Origin: JAXDJJ01 sp034665745
Lineage (GTDB): Bacteria; Actinomycetota; CADDZG01; WHSQ01
Direction: 5' to 3'
Length of the DNA: 58,955 nucleotides
Assembly (NCBI GenBank): GCA_034665745.1
Contig: JAXDJJ010000037.1
Span: 1-58,955, forward strand
Positions 24,902-31,446 of this stretch are shown here, one piece after another (positions within the stretch are counted from its first letter, which is position 1; each line of letters begins with the position of its first letter). Made by a program: the position numbers and the translations under genes. Under the pieces are notes generated by a model, which saw nothing but the letters and a program-made list of their open reading frames with translations, searched no databases and was not told where the DNA came from.

Positions 24902-24968
24902 GTCAGATTCGCCCATACTGGCAAGCCGTCTCGCTAGAAACGCACCCGCGACCTAAGGACTGGATCCG

Positions 24969-25526
24969 ATGACTGAAGACCGACCGGGCTGGCGTCCCGA
25001 ACCTGAGACGTCCTCCGCGTCGGGCGGCCAACTGGTTCCGGACGTCACCTCGGGTTCGGCCTATGACCCCTTATCGGCACCATTGCCTTCCGAGCGAGCG
25101 GCCCAAACCGAAGTCATCTCTCGCCCGCGACCCGAGGCTCCGGCCCGTACCCGTGGAAGAGGTCGCCGTCCTGTCATGCGGCGGCTGAAGAGGACCTTGC
25201 GTCACGTCGACCCCATGAGCATCCTGAAGCTCTCCCTCTTCTTCTACGCGTGCTTCCTGATCGTGTGGCTGATCCTCGTGGCGATCCTTTACTCGGTGCT
25301 CAATTCGATGGGCTTGTTCGACACGATCGAGGAACTCGCGGATGCGTTCGCTCTTAACTGGAACTCGAAGATCACGTTGTTCCTCGTCGAGCGTTGGGCG
25401 TTCCTGATCGGCCTGACGATGGTGGTGATCGGCGCTTTGGTCAACACCTTCCTTGCGTTCCTGTTCAACGTCGGCGCCGACACGGTCGGCGGAGTGGAGA
25501 TGACGTTCGTCGAACGTGACGTCTAG
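24969..25526 (+). CDS. DUF3566 family membrane protein
   Basis: A 185-residue protein. The first 60 residues are polar and Pro/Ser-rich; a basic stretch (RGRGRRPVMRRLKRTLRHVDP) leads into two membrane helices at about 77-104 and 138-165, with the signature SILKLSLFFYACFLIVW and GVEMTFVE near the end. DUF3566 proteins lie just after gyrA in many actinobacteria (Rv0007 in M. tuberculosis). Their function is unknown; proximity to gyrase and division genes suggests an envelope or division role, which is inference. Confidence 0.85.
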   Translation: MTEDRPGWRPEPETSSASGGQLVPDVTSGSAYDPLSAPLPSERAAQTEVISRPRPEAPARTRGRGRRPVMRRLKRTLRHVDPMSILKLSLFFYACFLIVWLILVAILYSVLNSMGLFDTIEELADAFALNWNSKITLFLVERWAFLIGLTMVVIGALVNTFLAFLFNVGADTVGGVEMTFVERDV

Positions 25527-25537
25527 AGGTTCTGTCC

Positions 25538-26350
25538 GTGGATGACCGGACGATGATCTCGCTGCGCGATGTGTCTAAGGAGTTCAGCGGCGGCAGTATC
25601 GCGGTAGCGAACCTCTCGATGGGTATCAACGCCGGTGAAACCGTCGTGCTCGTCGGACCGTCGGGATGCGGCAAGACCACCACGATGCGCATGGTCAACC
25701 GTCTGATCGAACCAACCTCCGGCGTCATCCTTGTCGATGGCAAGAACGTCATGGAACAGGATCCCGTTCAGCTCCGCCGAAAGATCGGCTATGTGATCCA
25801 GAGCATCGGTTTGCTACCCCACCGAACCGTGCGCCAGAACATGATCACGTTGCCGTGGCTCCTGGGTTGGGATGACAAGAGGATGGCAGCGCGGGTCACC
25901 GAGCTCGTTGCGATGCTCGATCTCGACCCCGATCTGCTGGAACGCTATCCGTCGGAACTCTCGGGGGGACAGCGTCAACGAGTGGGCGTTGCGCGCGCTC
26001 TCGCTGCGGACCCCCCCGTGATGTTGATGGACGAGCCGTTCGGCGCCGTCGACCCGATCGTCAGGGAACGACTGCAAGACCAGTTCCTCGAGCTGCAGAC
26101 GAAGATCCGCAAAACGATCGTGTTCGTGACTCACGACATCGACGAGGCGATCAAGATGGCCGACAGGATCGTGATCCTGAACAAGGGCGGTGTCATCGAG
26201 CAGTTCGCGGCCCCCGAGGAGATCCTCCGATCTCCCGCTAACGAGTTCGTGAGGCAATTCGTTGGCATCGACCGGGGACTGAAAGGCCTTGCGTTGAAGG
26301 ACTCCTCGAACGTCTCGGAGGTCATCGCCGCACTGCGTGGAAGCCGGTAG
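25538..26350 (+). CDS. opuCA: Osmoprotectant (betaine/choline-type) ABC transporter ATP-binding protein
   Basis: A 270-residue ABC ATPase of the OpuCA/ProV class. Walker A is GPSGCGKTTT, the Q-loop region VIQSIGLLPHRTVRQNM is typical of this class, the signature is LSGGQRQRVGVARAL, Walker B is VMLMDEPFGAVD, and the H-loop is FVTHDIDEAI. It lacks the C-terminal CBS pair found in many osmosensing homologues, so ionic-strength gating by CBS domains is not expected. It starts with GTG and overlaps the next permease gene by one base. It is the first of four genes for one transporter. Confidence 0.9.
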   Translation: MDDRTMISLRDVSKEFSGGSIAVANLSMGINAGETVVLVGPSGCGKTTTMRMVNRLIEPTSGVILVDGKNVMEQDPVQLRRKIGYVIQSIGLLPHRTVRQNMITLPWLLGWDDKRMAARVTELVAMLDLDPDLLERYPSELSGGQRQRVGVARALAADPPVMLMDEPFGAVDPIVRERLQDQFLELQTKIRKTIVFVTHDIDEAIKMADRIVILNKGGVIEQFAAPEEILRSPANEFVRQFVGIDRGLKGLALKDSSNVSEVIAALRGSR

Positions 26351-27015
26351 TGAACGAGCCTTTCGTCAGGTGGGATTGGATCGCCGATCACAGCGATCAG
26401 ATCGGTACCCAGCTCCTCGAGCACATCTACCTCACTGCCCTTGCGATAGGTATCGGGTTCCTGATCGCGTTCCCACTTGCTCTCATCGCGTATCGCTACC
26501 GGCGCTTGTACGCGCCCATCGCAGGGATAACGGGGATCCTTTACACGATCCCGAGCCTTGCTCTGTTCGCCGTGTTGCAGTCGTACACGGGCCTTTCGAC
26601 GACCACCGCCGAGATCGGATTGGTGAGCTACACGTTGCTGATCCTCATCCGCAACGTCGTATCCGGTCTCGATGGGGTCCCCGCAGACGTTCGTGAAGCG
26701 GCACGAGGTATGGGCTATTCGCCGCGTCAGATCCTGTGGCGCGTTGACCTACCTCTAGCGGCCCCGGTGATAGCGGCCGGCGTCAGGATCGCAACGGTCA
26801 CGACGATCGGTCTCGTAACCGTCACGGCCCTTATCGGAAAGGGCGGGTTGGGCTACTTCATCTTGCTTGGGATCAGAGGTCTATTCCCCACCGCAGCACT
26901 ACTGGGCTCGGTGCTTTCCGTGGCACTTGCGGTGGTGGTGGACGCATCGCTACTTGCGATCCAGAAGGCTCTTACCCCGTGGTCGCGAACCGTTCGCGCC
27001 CGCACGGTGAGCTGA
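26350..27015 (+). CDS. opuCB: Osmoprotectant ABC transporter permease
   Basis: A 221-residue polytopic membrane protein with the binding-protein-dependent transport inner-membrane fold. The coupling (EAA) loop reads DVREAARGMGYSPRQILWRVDLPLAAPVI. Sequences such as ITGILYTIPSLALFAVLQ are typical of OpuCB/YehW permeases. It forms the channel with the second permease of the operon. The start is GTG, overlapping the ATPase stop by one base; the next gene begins one base after its stop. Confidence 0.88.
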   Translation: MNEPFVRWDWIADHSDQIGTQLLEHIYLTALAIGIGFLIAFPLALIAYRYRRLYAPIAGITGILYTIPSLALFAVLQSYTGLSTTTAEIGLVSYTLLILIRNVVSGLDGVPADVREAARGMGYSPRQILWRVDLPLAAPVIAAGVRIATVTTIGLVTVTALIGKGGLGYFILLGIRGLFPTAALLGSVLSVALAVVVDASLLAIQKALTPWSRTVRARTVS

Positions 27016-27016
27016 C

Positions 27017-27751
27017 ATGGACATCGTCAGAGACGCATTCGCGTTCCTTACCGATGGTGCCAACTGGGCCGGCAGCAGCGGGATCCCGACGCGCTTGTGG
27101 GAACACGTGCAGATGTCTCTGATAGCTACCGGCCTAGCGTTGATCGTCGCTCTTCCAGTTGGCCTCGCTATCGGCCACTCACGGAAGGGCGAGTTCCTTG
27201 CATCTTCGGTTGGGAATATCGGTCGCGCTCTACCTAGTTTCGGCGTCCTCGGCTTGGTCTTTCCGTTCACCCTTCGCTACCTCCCTGGCAGCATCGGTTT
27301 CGCAGCGACCCTGATAGCCCTCTTCCTATTGGCCATCCCGCCGATCCTCATCAACACATACGTCGGGGTGCAAGGGGTCGACGAAGACACACTCGAAGCC
27401 GCACGTGGCATGGGGATGGACTGGCGCCAGGTGTTGGTGACGCTCGAGGTTCCCCTCGCTCTACCTCTGATCGTTGCTGGGGTGCGCAACGCGGCAGTAG
27501 CTGTTGTTGCAACCGCCACCCTTGGTGCTGTCGTCGCGTGGGGAGGCCTGGGTCGGTTCATCATCGATGGATTCGCTACCGGCGACCATGGACAGATCCT
27601 TGCCGGCGCGTTCTTGGTTGCGTGCCTTGCGGTCGTCACCGAGCTGGGGATCGCAGCTATGGGGCGCGCATTGAGCCCTCGAGGACTGGAACCCCGCTCG
27701 CTCCTTCCCGGAGAGGACCTCGTTCTCGACGTTGGTATAGAAGCGTCATAG
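27017..27751 (+). CDS. opuCD: Osmoprotectant ABC transporter permease
   Basis: A 244-residue permease paralogous to the gene before it. The coupling loop reads DTLEAARGMGMDWRQVLVTLEVPLALPLIVAG, and IGRALPSFGVLGLVFPF matches the pore segment of OpuCD-type subunits. It pairs with the first permease. A CCGGGGCCCCGG palindrome just after the stop may form a stem between this gene and the binding-protein gene, perhaps setting relative expression. Confidence 0.88.
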   Translation: MDIVRDAFAFLTDGANWAGSSGIPTRLWEHVQMSLIATGLALIVALPVGLAIGHSRKGEFLASSVGNIGRALPSFGVLGLVFPFTLRYLPGSIGFAATLIALFLLAIPPILINTYVGVQGVDEDTLEAARGMGMDWRQVLVTLEVPLALPLIVAGVRNAAVAVVATATLGAVVAWGGLGRFIIDGFATGDHGQILAGAFLVACLAVVTELGIAAMGRALSPRGLEPRSLLPGEDLVLDVGIEAS

Positions 27752-27826
27752 CTCCGGGGCCCCGGTAGGGTTCCTCCTTCGGCTGCGCCATTCGACGTGG
27801 CCAAGAGAAAGAGGGAGGCGGAACCC

Positions 27827-28756
27827 ATGCGGAGATCCCGCAAACTCGTCCTTGGGGCGACCGCGCTCGCGCTGCTGATGGTTCTCGGCGCGTGCGGGTC
27901 GGGTGAGGACGGCACCGGTGACACCGGAGGCTCAGACGTAGTACGAGAAGATGTAACGGTCGGTGTATCGGGCGCCTTCGCCGAGAACCAGATCGTTGCC
28001 GAGATGTACGCGCAGGTCCTCGAGAACGCTGGCTACAAGGTCGATCGACAGCTCGACCTCGGCTCGCGTGAGATCTCCGAACCCGCCTTGGACAACGGAG
28101 AGATCGACATCAAGCCCGAGTACCTGGGTTCGCTTCTGCTATTCCTCGATCCAGAGGCAGCTGCCTCCGGAGACCCACAGAACAACGCCGACCTTCTGGA
28201 GCCACTGCTCGCCGAGAACAGCCTCTCGCTTCTGGAGCCGTCCGGGGCCAACGACACGAACTCGTTCGTCGTCACGCAGGAAACGGCCGACGAGTTCGGT
28301 CTCGCCAGCATGAGCGACCTCGCCGATGTGGCCGGGGACCTCACTCTCGGAGGACCTCCAGAGTGTCCCGACCGCCCGTTCTGCATACCGGGCCTCGAAA
28401 AGACCTACGGCGCCACCTTCGGAGACTTCAAGGCCCTCGATGTGGGAGGCCCTCTCACGGTTGCCGCACTCGACGAGGGAAAGATCGATGTTGGGCTGCT
28501 CTTCTCGACATCGAGCGTCATCGGTGCGAAGGGCTGGGTCGTGCTCGAAGATGACCAGAGCCTTCAGACCGCGGAGAACATCACTCCGGTGGTTCGGGAC
28601 GATCTGTTGAACGACGAGATCACCGAGCTCCTGAACGCAGTGAGCGCCGAATTGACGTCGGAGATCATGATCGAGCTCAACGGCCGAGTGGAGCTAGACA
28701 AGGAAGACCCGGCAGACGTTGCGACCGACTTCCTCACGGAGGCAGGGCTGCTCTAA
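27827..28756 (+). CDS. opuCC: Osmoprotectant-binding lipoprotein of the OpuC-type transporter
   Basis: A 309-residue lipoprotein. The signal peptide ends in the lipobox LGAC with Cys23 as the lipid attachment site, then a Gly/Asp-rich linker. The mature part is an OpuAC/ProX-like type II periplasmic binding fold (VGVSGAFAENQIVAEMYAQVLENAGY, IKPEYLGSLLLFLD). It captures a quaternary amine such as betaine or choline and delivers it to the two permeases; the exact ligand cannot be read off. The ATG at 27827 is chosen over the ATG at 27797 because GGGAGG sits 8 bases before it. A strong hairpin follows the gene. Confidence 0.88.
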   Translation: MRRSRKLVLGATALALLMVLGACGSGEDGTGDTGGSDVVREDVTVGVSGAFAENQIVAEMYAQVLENAGYKVDRQLDLGSREISEPALDNGEIDIKPEYLGSLLLFLDPEAAASGDPQNNADLLEPLLAENSLSLLEPSGANDTNSFVVTQETADEFGLASMSDLADVAGDLTLGGPPECPDRPFCIPGLEKTYGATFGDFKALDVGGPLTVAALDEGKIDVGLLFSTSSVIGAKGWVVLEDDQSLQTAENITPVVRDDLLNDEITELLNAVSAELTSEIMIELNGRVELDKEDPADVATDFLTEAGLL

Positions 28757-28776
28757 CGATCTTTAGAGAACGTCGT

Positions 28777-28804
28777 AAGAAGGGGCCGGCAACGGCCCCT
28801 TCTT
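28777..28804. terminator. Bidirectional hairpin terminator between opuC operon and DUF1684 gene
   Basis: AAGAAGGGGCCG and CGGCCCCTTCTT form a perfect 12-bp stem closed by a GCAA tetraloop. It lies between two convergent genes. The A/T-rich stem base supplies a partial U tract on either strand. Confidence 0.8.
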
Positions 28805-28808
28805 CGCG

Positions 28809-29420
28809 TTAGGGCTTCTGTTCGCCTGCCGTTACCGCGATGTCGAGTCGGTTCTCCGGAGGAGACAACGGACACACCCACTGCGGGTCGTACGAGCACG
28901 ATGGGTTGTACGCGAAGTTGAGATCGAGGACCACACCACCGTCTTGGTCCCCGAGGTCCGCGCCTTTCACGGTGTCGAGGAGGTAGCGACCGCCGCCGTA
29001 CGTATCGCGTCCACTCGTCTGGTCCTTGAACGGCAGGAAGATCCCACCCCCATAGCCTTCTAGCCAGTAGAGCTCGAGCTCGAGGTCACTCCCATGCAGC
29101 GTGAAGGCAACCGCCGCGAAACGGGTGAAGCTGAAGGTTCCTTCGCCACTGGTCTCGATGTTGTAACGCCTGGGGGGTAGGTCTCGAACACGCCCGATCA
29201 CCCGAGACGCGGGGTCGTAGTCGAAGTAACTGACCCCCTCGAAGTCGGCGCGTCGTGAGGCTGGCAACGGGGACTGCGGGTGCGTCCGGAAGAGCTCGTC
29301 GCGGGTATCGCGCCATCGTCGCCAGGCAACCTGCGGGTCGGGCGCGTCCCGTACCTCTCGGTAGAGGTTGAACACTCGCCTGCGCCAATCGGCAAGCTCG
29401 AGCAGCTCCTTGCTCTCCAT
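28809..29420 (-). CDS. DUF1684 family protein
   Basis: A 203-residue soluble protein without signal peptide. The family hallmarks are the N-terminal LADWRRRVFNLYREVRD, the FRTHPQSPLP box, FDYDPASRVIGRV, and the C-terminal NPSCSYDPQWVCPLSPPENRLDIAV. DUF1684 proteins are widespread in bacteria and archaea, but their biochemical role is not established. It is transcribed leftward, just downstream of tRNA-Ile (26 bases away), and may share that transcript. Confidence 0.78.
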   Translation of the reverse strand: MESKELLELADWRRRVFNLYREVRDAPDPQVAWRRWRDTRDELFRTHPQSPLPASRRADFEGVSYFDYDPASRVIGRVRDLPPRRYNIETSGEGTFSFTRFAAVAFTLHGSDLELELYWLEGYGGGIFLPFKDQTSGRDTYGGGRYLLDTVKGADLGDQDGGVVLDLNFAYNPSCSYDPQWVCPLSPPENRLDIAVTAGEQKP

Positions 29421-29446
29421 GGACGAACCATAGGTGGCATGAGTCG

Positions 29447-29521
29447 TGGGCCCAGATGGACTTGAACCATCGGCCTCGCCCTTATCAGGGGCGCGCTCTA
29501 ACCGGGCTGAGCTATGGGCCC
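29447..29521 (-). tRNA. tRNA-Ile (GAT)
   Basis: Read on the minus strand from GGGCCCATAGCTCAGCCCGG, the 75-base gene folds with a 7-bp acceptor stem (GGGCCCA/TGGGCCC), a D-loop, an anticodon stem CGCCC/GGGCG around loop CTGATAA (anticodon GAT at 29484-29486), and T-arm GGTTCAAGTCC. The discriminator is A and CCA is not encoded. In many actinobacteria it sits right after the gyrA region beside tRNA-Ala. Confidence 0.96.
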
Positions 29522-29537
29522 TTACGAGCCACGGAGT

Positions 29538-30899
29538 CTACGGCCTGAGATTGCCCTCGAACTGCACCTGTGGGTTCATCTCACCCCGGAAGAAGCGGGT
29601 CTGGTCTTGGTTCGTCGTGCCCTTGAACGCGTAGACACCGACTCCGAGTTGGGACTGGAAATCGTTCGTGTAGATGCGGCCGTTGTACCAATACGACGAC
29701 CACGTGTCTTGCGGAACGCCGCCGGGCATCGTCACGTAGTGGGCAACCTCCGTCGGGTCGGTTGGATCGGTGAAGTCCACGACCGCGATCCCGCCCATGT
29801 AGTAGCAAACGGCCAACAGATACTTGTCCGAACGCACCGGGATGACGTTGAAGTTGTGGTTCGTGCACCGGATGCGGTCGGCCCCGTCGCCTGAACTTGG
29901 CTGCGGGACGCGCGGCAGCGAGTGGTGTCCTTTGAGGACGGGGTTCGCCGGATCCGTGACGTCGTAGAACCATGCGGCGCCTACGGTCGAGTCCTCGTCG
30001 CCAGCACACCCACCACCTTCCGCACCACCGAACTCGTCCCCGAGCACGAGGATCTTGCCGTCCCACGTCATAGCGGTCGAGTGGTGGATGCTGATGTCCG
30101 GGTTCGTGATCGTCGAAAGCAACACCGGAGCCTTCGGATCCTTGATGTCCCAGATCATCGACTGAGAGATGCATGCGCCCGCCATCAGGTTGCGGTCGGG
30201 GAACGTAGTGATGTCGTGACATCCGATCGCCGGCGTCGTGTCGATCGTCTGCTCGAGCAACTTCGCCTTGGTCGGATCGGCGGTCGGGAACTCGATTATC
30301 TGGACCTTGCGGTGCGAGACGTAGCTGCAGTTGTTGGCGCTCTGCCCACTCAACGGATAGGACTCGATGTAGATGTAGCTCGTGGTCGCGCCGGGCAACA
30401 AGGTATGCGTGTGTGAACCGCAGTCCGTGTACACCGACTCGAGGTAGCGCGGACGGTAAGGATCGGAGATGTCGTAGATCCGGATGCCTTCCCAGGCTTC
30501 GCCGGCAGCTACCTGATCGTTGCTTGCGCCTTTCGTGTCTTCCAGCGAACAGGTCGGTCCAACCAACGGCGAATCCACCGACGCGAACGCGTAGTTGCCG
30601 AGTACCGAAACATCACCTTGTCCGCCCGCGCACGTGAGGAATGAGAGCTGCTTGATGAATGGCTTGCGCGCCAAGGTCTTGAAGATCCCAAGACCCTGAT
30701 AACTCCCGGCAAAGACGAGCTTGCCTTTGAACGCGAGATCGCTGCCCTGGGCGCTCACGCCCTTGTCGATCTTGATCGGTGTCAAAGCCTTCTGGATCAG
30801 GTTGTCGCTGTGGTCGTCCGCGAAGCGTGCCGGCGAGGCCTGGACCACCCCCGAGGCGAGTAGCACGGTGGTGAGGGTCGCGATCAGTTTCGCTCTCAT
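29538..30899 (-). CDS. Secreted LVIVD-repeat (beta-propeller) protein
   Basis: A 453-residue protein with a signal peptide (KLIATLTTVLLASGVVQASP). The rest repeats units typical of LVIVD/choice-of-anchor propellers: DLAFKGKLVFAGSYQGLGIF, EGIRIYDISDPYRPRYLESV, MIWDIKDPKAPVLLSTI, AWFYDVTDPANPVLKG, GIAVVDFTDPTDPTEVAHY. About six blades can be counted. Such domains occur in exported proteins of unclear function. The ATG at 30899 is chosen because GGAGG lies 5 bases upstream; an ATG at 30911 would precede that site. A paralogue lies at 38376-39809. Confidence 0.8.
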   Translation of the reverse strand: MRAKLIATLTTVLLASGVVQASPARFADDHSDNLIQKALTPIKIDKGVSAQGSDLAFKGKLVFAGSYQGLGIFKTLARKPFIKQLSFLTCAGGQGDVSVLGNYAFASVDSPLVGPTCSLEDTKGASNDQVAAGEAWEGIRIYDISDPYRPRYLESVYTDCGSHTHTLLPGATTSYIYIESYPLSGQSANNCSYVSHRKVQIIEFPTADPTKAKLLEQTIDTTPAIGCHDITTFPDRNLMAGACISQSMIWDIKDPKAPVLLSTITNPDISIHHSTAMTWDGKILVLGDEFGGAEGGGCAGDEDSTVGAAWFYDVTDPANPVLKGHHSLPRVPQPSSGDGADRIRCTNHNFNVIPVRSDKYLLAVCYYMGGIAVVDFTDPTDPTEVAHYVTMPGGVPQDTWSSYWYNGRIYTNDFQSQLGVGVYAFKGTTNQDQTRFFRGEMNPQVQFEGNLRP

Positions 30900-30985
30900 G
30901 GGGACCTCCAAGGAGTCGCTCCTGCCCGATATCTAGGCTTTCGTGGTGATTCCCCGGAATGTTCTGGTAGCAAACCGACCGCGAA

Positions 30986-31009
30986 AAGAGGGCCCCGCAG
31001 GGCCCCCTC
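30986..31009 (-). terminator. Intrinsic terminator of the thioredoxin gene
   Basis: On the minus strand, GAGGG(GG)CCC, a TGCG loop and GGGCCCTC form a GC-rich hairpin directly followed by TTTT, a textbook rho-independent terminator. It lies between the end of the thioredoxin gene and the LVIVD gene. Confidence 0.8.
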
Positions 31010-31030
31010 GGTGTTCTCTGGGATCGGGTC

Positions 31031-31345
31031 CTAGGAGTTGAGGCCTAGCCCCATCACGATGTCGTCTTTGGGTCGGGCACCGACCACCTGCGAGCGCACC
31101 GCTCCGTCGACGAATAGGGCGATCGTCGGGATGCTCATGACGCCGTACTTCGCGGCAACGCCGGGGGCCTCGTCGATGTTCAGCTTCACGACCTGAACCT
31201 TGCCCTCGTACTCGGTGGCGATCTTCTCGAGCTCTGGGTGAACGAGTCGGCAAGGGCCGCACCACTCTGCCCAGAAATCGACGATGACGGGGGTGTCAGA
31301 CCCCACGACCACCTCGTTGAAATCCTGTTCGGTGACCTCTCTCAT
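31031..31345 (-). CDS. trxA: Thioredoxin
   Basis: A 104-residue thioredoxin with the redox motif WCGPC (Cys29, Cys32) in IVDFWAEWCGPCRLVHPELE, the cis-Pro segment GVMSIPTIALFVDG, and GARPKDDIVMGLG at the end. It is the general cytosolic disulfide reductase and the partner of TrxB (7916-8842), but it is not next to it here. AGGAGG precedes the ATG. It has its own terminator, so it is monocistronic. Confidence 0.94.
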   Translation of the reverse strand: MREVTEQDFNEVVVGSDTPVIVDFWAEWCGPCRLVHPELEKIATEYEGKVQVVKLNIDEAPGVAAKYGVMSIPTIALFVDGAVRSQVVGARPKDDIVMGLGLNS

Positions 31346-31446
31346 CGGTGCCTCCTGTGCCCGGTGCGGAAAATGATTGCGTTCGTATAGGTAAGAACGG
31401 TCGCACCGACCCTATATTCCCCGCCGGGCACGGAGTGGAAACCGGG